Shown here piece by piece: positions 17,905 to 26,859 of a stretch of 64,000 nt of DNA; within the stretch, counting starts at the first letter, position 1, and the number at the start of each line of letters is the position of its first letter. The position numbers were made by a program, and so were the translations under genes. This DNA is from Arthrobacter sp. FW306-07-I (lineage in GTDB: Bacteria; Actinomycetota; Actinomycetes; Actinomycetales; Micrococcaceae): contig NZ_CP084550.1 of the NCBI RefSeq assembly GCF_021800405.1, positions 3,658,001 through 3,722,000 of the forward strand, in the 5' to 3' direction. Under the pieces are notes generated by a model that did not search any database, had not been told where the DNA came from, and saw only the letters and a program-made list of their open reading frames with translations.

Positions 17905-18843
17905 CTAGGAAAACGTCTTTCCTGTGATCCTCTCGTACGCTTCAACGTACCGGCTGCGGGTGCGCTCGACCACGTCGGCTGGAAGCGCAGGCGGCGGGGT
18001 GTCGGAGGATTTGTCCCAGCCGGACTCGGCGGAGGTCAGCCAGTCCCGCACATACTGCTTGTCGTAGGACGGCTGGGCCTGGCCCGGTTTATAGGTGCTG
18101 GCGTCCCAGAACCGCGAGGAATCCGGGGTCAGTACCTCATCGCCCAGGGTGATGGACCCGGAGACGGCGTCGTATCCGAACTCCACCTTGGTGTCCGCCA
18201 GGATGATGCCGCGCTCCCGGGCGATCTTTTCCGCGGTGGTGTAGATCTTCAGCGTCAGCTCTTTCAGGCGGGCGGCGATGTCGTCCCCCACCAGCGCCAC
18301 CACGGCGTCATAGGTGATGTTCTCGTCGTGCTCGCCGATCAAAGCCTTCGCCGACGGGGTGAAGATGGCGTGCTCCAGCCGGGATCCGTCCACCAGCCCT
18401 TCGGGCAGCGGGATGTTACAGACCGTGCCCGAGGCCTTGTACTCAAGGAGCCCGGAACCGGTGAGGTAGCCGCGGGCAATGCACTCCACCGGGAACATAT
18501 CCAGCTTCTTGCAGATCATGGCCCGGCCCTCAACCTCGGCCGGCACGCCGTCCTCCACAGTGGAACCGAGCACGTGGTGCTCAACGCCCAACTGGTCGAA
18601 CCACCAGAGGCTCAGCTGCGTGAGGATGCGCCCTTTGTCAGGGATTTCACTGGACAGCACGTGGTCGTAGGCGCTGATCCGGTCGCTGGCCACCACCAGC
18701 ACGCAGTCCTGGCCCAAGCGCTGCAGGATGGACTCATCGGCGGGCTCATAGAGGTCGCGCACTTTGCCGGAATAGACATGCTTCCAACCGGGCAGGTCAA
18801 GCGTCTCGGTGGCGTAGCCGCGGTTTTCTGAAGTGTCAGTCAT
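17905..18843 (-). CDS. purC: phosphoribosylaminoimidazole-succinocarboxamide synthase
   Basis: 312 residues, the actinobacterial length of SAICAR synthase. It condenses CAIR with aspartate using ATP in de novo purine synthesis. The N-terminus has the phosphate-binding YSGKVRDLYEP. The signatures LDMFPVECIARGYLTGSG and LADTKVEFGYD are present. The ATG at 18843 lies one base after the purD stop, so purD and purC are co-transcribed and coupled. A shared terminator with the XRE-TPR gene follows. Confidence 0.97.
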   Translation of the reverse strand: MTDTSENRGYATETLDLPGWKHVYSGKVRDLYEPADESILQRLGQDCVLVVASDRISAYDHVLSSEIPDKGRILTQLSLWWFDQLGVEHHVLGSTVEDGVPAEVEGRAMICKKLDMFPVECIARGYLTGSGLLEYKASGTVCNIPLPEGLVDGSRLEHAIFTPSAKALIGEHDENITYDAVVALVGDDIAARLKELTLKIYTTAEKIARERGIILADTKVEFGYDAVSGSITLGDEVLTPDSSRFWDASTYKPGQAQPSYDKQYVRDWLTSAESGWDKSSDTPPPALPADVVERTRSRYVEAYERITGKTFS

Positions 18844-18844
18844 G

Positions 18845-20161
18845 TCAGGCCTTTGCTTTCACGATGGGCATTGAACCCGTGGCGCCGTAGGGAACCTTGA
18901 TTTCGCCACGGGCGGCTTTGCGGGCGATGTCGCTGCGGAACTGCGAGCCTTCCAGCTGGACCAGCTCCACGCCGTCGTAGGCTCTTTCGCGGGCCTCCAC
19001 CAGGTCGCTGCCCAGGGCTACGACGGCCAGGACGCGGCCGCCGGCGGAAACTACTTTGCCTTCATCATCCAGGGCGGTTCCGGCGTGGATGACGTGCACG
19101 CCCTCAAGCGCTTCCACCTTCTTGAGTCCGCGGATCCGGTCACCTGTGCGCGGCTTGTCCGGGTAGTTTTCCGAGGCTACGACGACGGCGACAGCGGCTT
19201 CCTTGGACCAGCGCAGCTCCTCTGCCTTGTCCAGTTCGCCCTTGGCAGCCGCCATGAGCAGGGCGCCGAGGGGCGTCTTGAGCCGGGCGAGGACCGCCTG
19301 CGTTTCGGGGTCGCCGAAGCGCACGTTGAATTCGATAACGCGGGTACCGCGTGAGGTGAGGGCCAGGCCGACGAACAGCACGCCGACAAACGGGGTGCCG
19401 CGGCGGGCCATCTCGTTGACGGTGGGCTGGGCCACCCGGTCCAGGACCTCCTGCACCAGCCCTTCAGGGGCCCACTCAAGCGGGGTGTAGGCGCCCATGC
19501 CGCCGGTGTTGGGGCCTTCGTCGTTGTCGAAGATGCGCTTGAAATCCTGCGCCGGTGTGAGCGCAACGGTGTTCTGCCCGTCGCAGAGCACAAACAGGGA
19601 AACTTCGGGCCCGTCCAGGAACTCCTCGATCACCACTGATCCGCCGGCGTCGAAGCAGGACTGCGCGTGGGCCAGGGCTTCGTCGCGGTTCCTGGTGACC
19701 ACCACGCCCTTGCCGGCGGCCAGGCCGTCGTCCTTCACCACATAGGGGGCGCCGAAGGTGTCCAGTGCTGACGCTGCTTCCTCGGCATTGGTGGCCACCA
19801 TGGCCATCGCCGTGGGTACCCCGGCTTCTGCCATGACTTCCTTGGCAAAAGCCTTGGAGGCCTCCAGCTGTGCCGCCGCCATGCTGGGTCCGAAGACGGG
19901 GATGCCGGCTTCGCGCACGGCATCGGAGACACCGGCGGCCAGCGGAGCCTCGGGGCCCACCACCACGAGGTCCACGCCCAGCCGGGTGGCCAGTTCCGCA
20001 ACCGCCTCGGGATCGTTGCCGTTGATGTTGTAGGTAGGGACCAGCTTGCTGATGCCGGCATTGCCCGGCGCCGCGTGGACCTCTGACACGTTGGGGTCGG
20101 CGAGCAGGGAGCGGACAATGGCGTGTTCGCGGCCTCCGGGGCCAATGACGAGTACCTTCAC
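18845..20161 (-). CDS. purD: phosphoribosylamine-glycine ligase
   Basis: 438 residues. GAR synthetase joins glycine to phosphoribosylamine with ATP. It starts [14 protein letters not shown] (the N-terminal Rossmann-like domain); the ATP-grasp core contains [16 protein letters not shown] and [11 protein letters not shown]. The GTG at 20161 is preceded by TTGGAG at the proper distance; the frame continues upstream without similarity. It is the first gene of purD-purC and divergent from the membrane molybdo-oxidoreductase, with 99 bases between the starts. Confidence 0.97.
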   Translation of the reverse strand: MKVLVIGPGGREHAIVRSLLADPNVSEVHAAPGNAGISKLVPTYNINGNDPEAVAELATRLGVDLVVVGPEAPLAAGVSDAVREAGIPVFGPSMAAAQLEASKAFAKEVMAEAGVPTAMAMVATNAEEAASALDTFGAPYVVKDDGLAAGKGVVVTRNRDEALAHAQSCFDAGGSVVIEEFLDGPEVSLFVLCDGQNTVALTPAQDFKRIFDNDEGPNTGGMGAYTPLEWAPEGLVQEVLDRVAQPTVNEMARRGTPFVGVLFVGLALTSRGTRVIEFNVRFGDPETQAVLARLKTPLGALLMAAAKGELDKAEELRWSKEAAVAVVVASENYPDKPRTGDRIRGLKKVEALEGVHVIHAGTALDDEGKVVSAGGRVLAVVALGSDLVEARERAYDGVELVQLEGSQFRSDIARKAARGEIKVPYGATGSMPIVKAKA

Positions 20162-20260
20162 AGTCTCCAAGGGTACTTTGTGCACCCTTCCGGCTCCTAA
20201 GCTGTGACCTTCCCTGCCCGGCCGGTCAATCCGTGGCCCCGGCCGCTCCGAACCATACAC

Positions 20261-21847
20261 ATGACAACGCTTCGAAACCGGAAAACCGGCACCGCCACCA
20301 TGGCCGCTTTGGCAGGCGTGGTGGCGGCCGCCGTCGTACTTGCCGTTGCGGAGCTGATCGGCGCATTCTTCACCGCCAGGGCCACGCCGCTGTTTGCCCT
20401 GGGCTCCACCTTCATCGACTTCACGCCGCCGTGGCTGAAGGACTTTGCGATCGCCACCTTCGGCACCAATGACAAGGCCGCCCTGTTCGTGGGCATGGGC
20501 CTCACCATCGCGGTGCTTGCCTGCATTCTTGGCGTGGTGGCCTACCGGAAATGGGCGCTGGGCGTCCTGGGTGTGCTGTTCATGGGTGCCGTGATTGTGG
20601 CCTGCGTGGTGACCCGGGCGGGCGTTGGCCCCGCGGACGCCATCCCTTCAGTGCTGGGGACACTGGCCGGCCTGGTGGCCCTGCGCCGATTGATGGTGCA
20701 GCTGTGGGGGCTGCAGGAGTGGCCCGAAGCGCCGGCTGATACAGCGTACGACGGCGGTGCCCGGGAACGTGGCGACGGCACCAGCCGCCGGGGTTTCTTC
20801 ACCGCCGCGGGGATCACCGCGGTGGCTGCAGGAATCGCGGCGACTGGCGGCCGGCTCCTGGGTGCCGCACGCAACAATGTGGCCCAGGCCCGGGACGCCC
20901 TGCGGCTGCCGGCACCGGCCAAGGCTGCAGCGCCCGTCCCGGCGGGCGTGCAGTCCCCTGTTGCGGGCGTTACCCCGTGGCTGACGCCGAACAATGAGTT
21001 CTACCGCATCGATACGGCCTTGAGTGTCCCGGAAATCAACGTCGATGACTGGGAACTGCGGGTGCATGGGCTGGTGGAACAGGAAGTGACCCTGACGTTC
21101 CAGGACCTGCTGGATGCGCAGCTGATTGAGTCGCATGTCACCCTCACCTGCGTTTCCAACCCCGTGGGCGGCAACCTGGCCGGCAACGCCAAGTGGCTGG
21201 GCCTTCCCATCCGCGAGGTCCTGGCACGCGCCAAGCCCAAGGACGGCGCGGACATGGTGCTGTCCACCTCCATTGACGGCTTCAGCGCCTCCACTCCCCT
21301 GGAGGTCCTGCAGGATGACCGCGACGCCATTCTGGCCATCGGAATGAACGGCGAACCCCTTCCGCTGGAGCACGGCTACCCTGTGCGGATGGTGGTTCCC
21401 GGGCTGTACGGCTTCGTCTCAGCCACCAAGTGGGTGGTTGACCTGGAAGTCACCCGCTTTGCCGACAACAAGGCATACTGGACCAACCGTGGCTGGTCCG
21501 AACGCGGACCCATCAAGACCATGGCACGCGTGGAGGTGCCCAAGTCCTTCGCCAAGGTGCCGGCCGGGAAGGTAGCGGTGGGCGGTACCGCCTGGGCCCA
21601 GACGCGCGGCATCACCAAGGTTGAGATCCAGATCGATAACGGCGAGTGGATGGAAACCACCCTGTCGGCCGAAGCGTCCACCATCACCTGGCGCCAGTGG
21701 TCCTACGAGTGGGACGCCACGCCCGGCCCGCACTACATCAAGGTCCGGGCCACCGACGGCACCGGCGAAATCCAAACGGACAAGCGTGCCGACCCGGTTC
21801 CGGATGGCGCCTCCGGCTGGCAGTCGGTAATGGTGACCGTGCAGTAG
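20261..21847 (+). CDS. membrane-anchored sulfite-oxidase-family molybdopterin oxidoreductase
   Basis: 528 residues. Four predicted membrane segments occupy residues 13-145, followed by a twin-arginine-like SRRGFF at about 175 and a soluble sulfite-oxidase-type domain. The Mo-coordinating Cys is Cys297 in VTLTCVSNPVGG, and the C-terminal Ig-like dimerisation domain spans about 430-528. The catalytic domain is predicted to face outside. The physiological substrate is unknown; sulfite, nitrate-like oxyanions or protein methionine sulfoxide are possible for the wider family. An alternative GTG at 20204 would add 19 residues; neither start has a clear ribosome site. Confidence 0.9.
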   Translation: MTTLRNRKTGTATMAALAGVVAAAVVLAVAELIGAFFTARATPLFALGSTFIDFTPPWLKDFAIATFGTNDKAALFVGMGLTIAVLACILGVVAYRKWALGVLGVLFMGAVIVACVVTRAGVGPADAIPSVLGTLAGLVALRRLMVQLWGLQEWPEAPADTAYDGGARERGDGTSRRGFFTAAGITAVAAGIAATGGRLLGAARNNVAQARDALRLPAPAKAAAPVPAGVQSPVAGVTPWLTPNNEFYRIDTALSVPEINVDDWELRVHGLVEQEVTLTFQDLLDAQLIESHVTLTCVSNPVGGNLAGNAKWLGLPIREVLARAKPKDGADMVLSTSIDGFSASTPLEVLQDDRDAILAIGMNGEPLPLEHGYPVRMVVPGLYGFVSATKWVVDLEVTRFADNKAYWTNRGWSERGPIKTMARVEVPKSFAKVPAGKVAVGGTAWAQTRGITKVEIQIDNGEWMETTLSAEASTITWRQWSYEWDATPGPHYIKVRATDGTGEIQTDKRADPVPDGASGWQSVMVTVQ

Positions 21848-21907
21848 ATGGTCAGCGCTCAGTGGCGGGTCCCCGTGCAGTGGCAGGCTGGCCCATAGAC
21901 TGGCGGT

Positions 21908-22924
21908 ATGCCGCATAATCCGCATGCCACCTTCACCGTGGACTCCGCCGTCGAACTGGCCGTGATCGAACGCAGCGGCTTTGTGGAGTCGCGGCACATT
22001 GGTTCCGCCGTCCTTCTGTCCGCCGACGGGTCGGTGGTCACCGAGCTTGGCGACATCAACACCCCCATCTACGCCCGGTCCACCCTGAAGCCGTTCCAGG
22101 CGCTGGCATCCATGCAGTCCGGGGTTCCGCTGCGCGGCGCCCAGGTGGCCATCGCTTGCGGCAGCCACACCGGGTCACTGGACCACATGGACGTGGTGGC
22201 GGGCATGCTCAAGGCGGCCGGCGTCCGTGAAGACCAGCTGCAGTGCCCCGAAACCTGGCCCCAGGACGAGACGGCCCGCAACTGGCTGGTGCGCTCGGAG
22301 AAGGGGATGTCGCGGCTGGCCTACAACTGTTCCGGGAAGCACGCAGCTTTCCTTTGGGCCTGCACGGAGAACGGGTGGGATACGCACAGTTACCTGGAGC
22401 CCAACCATCCCCTGCAGCAGCGGGTCCGCACCGTGATCGAGGAATACACGGGCGAGCAGATCGCGCACCTGGGCATCGACGGCTGCGGCGCACCGGTAGC
22501 AGCAGTTTCCCTGAAGGGGCTGGCCAGGGCCTACTCCCAGCTGGCCAAGGCGCCCGGCGACCAGAGCTTCAGCGCCAGGGCGGCCACCATCGCCACGTCG
22601 ATGCTGGATTACCCTTGGGCCGTGCAAGGCCGCGGCGAAGCCAACACGCTGGTGATGGACGAACTGGAGATCATCGCCAAGATCGGGGCCGAGGGAGTCC
22701 TGGCCATGGCCACGCCCCAAGGCGTTTCCGTGGCCGTCAAGATCCTCGACGGCAATGTCCGCGCCACCTCGCTTGTGGCTCTGACCCTTCTTGCGGCAGC
22801 GGGGGCCGTGGAGATTCCGGGCGTTGCCAGCGCCCTGGAAAAAGTGGTTGAGCCGGTGCTTGGCGGCGGCCGACCGGTGGGCAAGATCCGGCTGGGCCCG
22901 GCAGTTTCCGCCCTTCTGGACTGA
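21908..22924 (+). CDS. asparaginase II family (Rhizobium-type L-asparaginase)
   Basis: 338 residues. It matches the asparaginase II family typified by the thermolabile Rhizobium etli enzyme, not the classical AnsA/AnsB fold. Conserved motifs are YARSTLKPFQ, CGSHTG, YNCSGKHAAFL and GIDGCGAP; the Ser-Lys pairs in RSxxKP and CSGKHA form the active site in the family. It would hydrolyse asparagine to aspartate and ammonia in the cytosol. The ATG at 21908 is 60 bases after the upstream gene. It is probably co-transcribed with the following small protein. Confidence 0.9.
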   Translation: MPHNPHATFTVDSAVELAVIERSGFVESRHIGSAVLLSADGSVVTELGDINTPIYARSTLKPFQALASMQSGVPLRGAQVAIACGSHTGSLDHMDVVAGMLKAAGVREDQLQCPETWPQDETARNWLVRSEKGMSRLAYNCSGKHAAFLWACTENGWDTHSYLEPNHPLQQRVRTVIEEYTGEQIAHLGIDGCGAPVAAVSLKGLARAYSQLAKAPGDQSFSARAATIATSMLDYPWAVQGRGEANTLVMDELEIIAKIGAEGVLAMATPQGVSVAVKILDGNVRATSLVALTLLAAAGAVEIPGVASALEKVVEPVLGGGRPVGKIRLGPAVSALLD

Positions 22925-22982
22925 CACCCCGTTCTCCCGCCGCCGCAAAATCCGCACCGCCGCAAAAGGAAAGACTGAAAGC

Positions 22983-23360
22983 ATGGCCGTAGCCCGCCGT
23001 CGTATCGACGTCCAGGAAGGCAAAGCAGCACTGAAGGCATGGCTGGAAGCCGCCCAGCCGCCGTCGGACGTTCCCGTGCCACGCACGGTCCTGGCCACCG
23101 CAGTGAGGTACTCGCTGGAGGAAGTGACCGCCCGCGCCCCGGGCAACTCTGTTGAGGTGCGTGTGCCGCCCTTTGGCGTCACACAGTGCGTGGAGGGGCC
23201 GCGGCACACGCGCGGCACCCCACCCAATGTGATTGAGTGCGACGCCGCCACTTGGCTTGGGATGGTGACGGGCCAGGTGCGCTGGGCGGATGCAGTTGCT
23301 GCCGGCAAAGTGGCAGCATCAGGCCTGCGGGCCGACCTGTCGGCCCTGCTGCCCCTCTAG
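22983..23360 (+). CDS. sterol-carrier-family (SCP-2 like) small protein
   Basis: 125 residues starting MAVARRRIDVQEGKAAL. It resembles the actinobacterial sterol carrier family proteins of about 120 residues: N-terminal helices, RYSLEEVTARAPGNSVEVRVPP, VECDAATWLGMVTG and a C-terminal LRADLSALLPL tail. The family is thought to bind hydrophobic ligands or to act with MDMPI-type maleylpyruvate isomerases; the role here is unknown. AAAGGAAAG precedes the ATG. The following SDR gene is convergent. Confidence 0.8.
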   Translation: MAVARRRIDVQEGKAALKAWLEAAQPPSDVPVPRTVLATAVRYSLEEVTARAPGNSVEVRVPPFGVTQCVEGPRHTRGTPPNVIECDAATWLGMVTGQVRWADAVAAGKVAASGLRADLSALLPL

Positions 23361-23404
23361 CCCTGCCGCCTCATCCCCAGCCGCGGCGAGTAGGCCGGAG
23401 CGCG

Positions 23405-24166
23405 TCAGCCGCGGCCGATGAAGGGCATGCCGGCCGCGGTAACCACCACTGAGCCAACACTGGCTGTGGCCGGCATGTTGGCCATCATCAGCACCGCGCG
23501 CGCCGCGTCCTTCACGGGGAACATCGGCTCCACCTTGCGGCTGCCGTCGGCCTGCAGTGCCCCCGAGCCGACGCCGATGGTGTCCATGATTTCCGTGGCC
23601 GTGTTGCCGATGTCGATCTGCCCGCACGTGATGCCATAGCCGCGGCCGTCCAGCTCGATGCTCTTGGTCAGGCCGGTCATGGCGTGCTTGGTGACCGTGT
23701 ATGCGACCGTCCGGGGCCGGGGCGAATGGGCGGAGATGGAACCGTTATTGATGATCCGCCCGCCCTGCGGCACCTGCGCTTTCATGGCCCGGACGGCCGC
23801 GGCCGCGCACAGCATGGAGCCTGTGAGGTTCACGGCCAGCGTGGCGTTCCAGTCGTCCAGGCTAATCTCGTCCACGCCGGCTGCCGGGCCGAACACGCCG
23901 GCATTGTTGAACAGGACATCCACGCGCCCCCACTGCCGGCGGGCAGCCTCGAAAAGGCGCTCGACGTCGTCGGGTCGCGTGACGTCACACGGCACCACAA
24001 GAGCGTCGGGGTGACTGTCCGCTGTCTCCTTCAGCTGCGCTTCGCGTCGGCCGGCCAGCACCACGCGGAAGCCGTCGGCCAGCATCTGCCGGGCGACCTC
24101 CCGGCCAACGCCGGAGCCGGCCCCGGTAACGACGGCGACGCGGGCAGTGGGAGGGGACGTGTCCAT
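23405..24166 (-). CDS. short-chain dehydrogenase/reductase
   Basis: 253 residues, classical SDR. The NAD(P)-binding TGAGSGVG is at residues 14-21, NNAG at about 90, and the catalytic Ser in NNGSISA with YxxxK in AYTVTK. It is the last gene of a minus-strand set with the racemase-fold protein (13 bases upstream) and the NCS1 permease, so it probably acts on a compound imported or made by them. The substrate cannot be predicted. Confidence 0.92.
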   Translation of the reverse strand: MDTSPPTARVAVVTGAGSGVGREVARQMLADGFRVVLAGRREAQLKETADSHPDALVVPCDVTRPDDVERLFEAARRQWGRVDVLFNNAGVFGPAAGVDEISLDDWNATLAVNLTGSMLCAAAAVRAMKAQVPQGGRIINNGSISAHSPRPRTVAYTVTKHAMTGLTKSIELDGRGYGITCGQIDIGNTATEIMDTIGVGSGALQADGSRKVEPMFPVKDAARAVLMMANMPATASVGSVVVTAAGMPFIGRG

Positions 24167-24179
24167 TCTGTCTCCTGGC

Positions 24180-24923
24180 TTAGGACTGCGCCGGCACGGC
24201 CGGCTTGTTCAGCGGCCAGCCTATGACGGTCTTGGGGCGGGGCGCAGCGAACGTCCGCACTTTGGAGGTGGAGAGTCGCATCCGGACCAGGGATTCGGCG
24301 ATTGTCACCGCGGAAGCCACGCCGTCCACTACGGGGACTCCCGCCCGCTGCCGGATCTGCTCATCCAGCCCGGCCATGCCGCCGCAGCCGAGCACGATGA
24401 CCTCGGCCTTGTCCTGGGTGACGGCCAGCATCGCCTGATTGATGATGGCCTCCACTGCCCGCCCGGGTTCCTCCTCCAGTTCCAGCACGGCCATGCCGCT
24501 GGCACGGACGGACGCACATCTGGCGTCCAGTCCGGCCAGCTTCAGCCTGTCCTCGATGAGGGGAACCGTCCGGTCCAGGGTGGTCACCACGGAGTACTTG
24601 TGACCCAGGAACATCGCCGTGCTGGCTGCGGCTTCGGTGATGTCCACCACCGGCACGTCCAACAGCTCCTGCAGGCCTTCGCGGCCGTGCTCGCCGTAGC
24701 CGGCCTGGACAACGGCGTCGAAGGGCTCCGGGTAGGAGGTGACGGCGTCCATGACGGCGATGGCGGCGAGGTAGCTTTCAAAGTTGCCCTCGCAGGAGTC
24801 TGCGCCGAACCTCGGGGTGATGCCGATGATTTCCGTACCGGGAGCGGCCACACTGCGTGCCGAGGCCGCAATCGAGTCCGTCATCGACGAGGTGGTGTTC
24901 ACATTGGCAACGAGTATGCGCAT
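24180..24923 (-). CDS. Asp/Glu/hydantoin racemase superfamily protein with one catalytic Cys missing
   Basis: 247 residues, same fold as hydantoin and allantoin racemases: MRILVANVNTT at the N-terminus and the second half-site VIVLGCGGMAG with Cys180. In racemases the first half-site reads ACFGDPG; here it is AGYGEHG, so the first catalytic Cys is Gly75. Arylmalonate decarboxylase of the same superfamily also has Gly at this point and a single Cys in the second half. The enzyme may therefore be a decarboxylase or another lyase, not a true racemase. It sits between an NCS1 hydantoin/allantoin-type permease and an SDR. Confidence 0.87.
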   Translation of the reverse strand: MRILVANVNTTSSMTDSIAASARSVAAPGTEIIGITPRFGADSCEGNFESYLAAIAVMDAVTSYPEPFDAVVQAGYGEHGREGLQELLDVPVVDITEAAASTAMFLGHKYSVVTTLDRTVPLIEDRLKLAGLDARCASVRASGMAVLELEEEPGRAVEAIINQAMLAVTQDKAEVIVLGCGGMAGLDEQIRQRAGVPVVDGVASAVTIAESLVRMRLSTSKVRTFAAPRPKTVIGWPLNKPAVPAQS

Positions 24924-24980
24924 GGGGAATTCCTTTGGTGCTCCGGGTCCCTGTGGGGCCGGTTGCTGGGTGGGTGGGGC

Positions 24981-26549
24981 TCAGTGGGTGCTGACGACGG
25001 CGATGGCCTCACCGTCGTGGTCTTCCAGCCGTTGGTTGCGGTCGGCGATGAAGAAGTAGAGCGTGGCGGCGATGCCTGCTGCAAAGAACCAGGCGAAGGG
25101 AGCGGCCGCAGCCAGTCCCGGGACGAAGGCGATGAGGAGGGCCAGGACGGCGGCCGGAACCATGGCGATGATGGCCCGCGGGTTGACGCCCTTCTTGTAG
25201 AAGTACGTTCCGTCAGGGGATGCCGTGTAGAGCTGCGGCACGTTGACCTTCCCGCGGCGGATGAGCCAGTAGTCGGCCATGACGACGCCGAACAGCGGGC
25301 CGAGCAGCGCACCGAGTCCACCGAGGAAGTACACGATGACCAGCGGGTTGTTGTAGAGGTTCCAGGGCAGGATGACCAAGCCGATCGTCGCTGAGACCAT
25401 GGCGGCCTTGCGGAAGTTCAGCCGCTTGGGGAACAGGTTGGTCAGTGCGTAAACCGGGGCAACGAAGTTGGCCATGAGGTTCACGGCGATGGTCAGGATC
25501 AGCAGGGCAAGGCAGGCCAGGACCAGGAAGAGCGTGTTGGGGATGGTCTGGACAATGTCCGAGGGGCTCTTGATGATGGTGCCGTTGATCTTGAACTGGC
25601 CACCGGCCATGACCACCACAATGGCGCCGAAAACCAGCATGTTGATGGGGATGCCCCAAAAGTTGCCGCGCACCACAGCCTTCTTGGAGACTGCCGAGCG
25701 GGTGAAGTCGCAGAAATTCAGGACGAAGGTGCCGTAGATGGACACCCACAGGGCGCCGCCGGCGAAGATGGTGAGCCACATTTCCGGCCCTTCCAGCGCC
25801 TTGTCGGAGGACCAGGCGATGCTTCCGCCTGCCTCGACGAAGATCCAGATGGCCATGGCGGCCATGGTGGCAAGAATGACCGGGCCGGCGAAGGCCTCAT
25901 ACTTGCGGATCATCTCCATACCGAAGCTGACGATCACCAACTGCACCACCCAAAGGGTCACAAACGCCATCCAGCCCAGGGTGGACAGGCCCAGGATGGA
26001 GTCTTTGTCCATGTCCGCCAACGCGGGGAACATGGCCACGAGCATCACGCGGAACACCACGGATGCGAGGTAGGTCTGGATGCCGAACCAGGCCACGGCC
26101 ACTGCGCCGCGGAGGAGGCTGGCGATCTGGGCGCCCCTGATGCCGAAGCTGATTCGGCTCATGACCGGGAAGGGAACACCGGTCTTGACGCCCATGAATC
26201 CGGACAGCGTCAGGAGGCCGAACAACAGCGCCGCGCCGATGCCGAGGGCCATGAGGATCTGCCACCCGCCCAGCCCCAAGGCGAACAGCCCGATGGCGAA
26301 GGCGTAGTTGCCCAGGCTGTGCACGTCGTTGGCCCACAAGGTGAAGATGCTGTAACTGGTCCAGCTGCGGCCGGCGCGCTTGGTGGGGGCAAGATCGGAG
26401 TTGTACAGGGAAGGGCTGATGCTCGTGCCCGAGGCTGCGCTTGCTGATTCGCACAAGGCTTCAACGCTTCCGGGGGTATGTACTGCGGGGGCTGACGGCG
26501 CTGCCAGGCCCTGCTCAGCAGTAACGCCCGCCGTGGGAGGGGTTTGCAT
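24981..26549 (-). CDS. NCS1-family allantoin/hydantoin/nucleobase permease
   Basis: 522 residues with 12 predicted membrane helices. The segment SLYNSDLAPTKRAGRSWTSY and then FTLWANDVHSLGNYAFAIGL closely match the sodium-coupled hydantoin transporter Mhp1 of Microbacterium; the ligand residues Trp and Asn in helices 1 and 3-4 are in recognisable context. The N-terminal 45 residues are a non-conserved Ala/Pro-rich tail. First gene of the permease - racemase-fold - SDR operon. Two AT-rich dyads upstream (26607 and 26630) resemble sites near other purine genes in the window. Allantoin or a hydantoin is the likely substrate. Confidence 0.92.
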   Translation of the reverse strand: MQTPPTAGVTAEQGLAAPSAPAVHTPGSVEALCESASAASGTSISPSLYNSDLAPTKRAGRSWTSYSIFTLWANDVHSLGNYAFAIGLFALGLGGWQILMALGIGAALLFGLLTLSGFMGVKTGVPFPVMSRISFGIRGAQIASLLRGAVAVAWFGIQTYLASVVFRVMLVAMFPALADMDKDSILGLSTLGWMAFVTLWVVQLVIVSFGMEMIRKYEAFAGPVILATMAAMAIWIFVEAGGSIAWSSDKALEGPEMWLTIFAGGALWVSIYGTFVLNFCDFTRSAVSKKAVVRGNFWGIPINMLVFGAIVVVMAGGQFKINGTIIKSPSDIVQTIPNTLFLVLACLALLILTIAVNLMANFVAPVYALTNLFPKRLNFRKAAMVSATIGLVILPWNLYNNPLVIVYFLGGLGALLGPLFGVVMADYWLIRRGKVNVPQLYTASPDGTYFYKKGVNPRAIIAMVPAAVLALLIAFVPGLAAAAPFAWFFAAGIAATLYFFIADRNQRLEDHDGEAIAVVSTH

Positions 26550-26859
26550 AAGGGTCTCAATTCGTTGGGAATCCGGGTGGTGAGGCCGACTGGGGAGTCG
26601 TTTCTGTTATTCCACATACCGGAAACGAGATATTGAATAGTGAAAATAATGGTATGACTTGGGTCACTGCGGGTCAAGGGCCACGGGCACCCCCGGCCGG
26701 TCATAATACGTTGATTCGCTCCAACCCGCCGCTGCGGCCGGTTGGTGGCGGCTATCACGTTGACCCTGGACACGCCTCCTACTAATCTCGTCTAGCAATA
26801 TTGTTTTCTCACAATACGAAAACATGAGGCCAAGCATTCAAAGATGAAAAGAGGCTGCC
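26550..26859. promoter_or_regulatory. divergent control region, NCS1 permease / aceE, with regulon-like dyads
   Basis: A 310-base gap with no gene. A dyad with TTCC-N7-GGAA (26610-26624) and an AT-rich element (26630-26650) lie 60-100 bases before the permease start. A perfect dyad GTTTTC-N9-GAAAAC (26803-26823) lies 37-57 bases before the aceE GTG. Read on the minus strand the latter starts TTTTCGTATTGTGAG, like elements at 42143, 45203 and 49097. Exact -10/-35 boxes could not be fixed. Confidence 0.6.
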
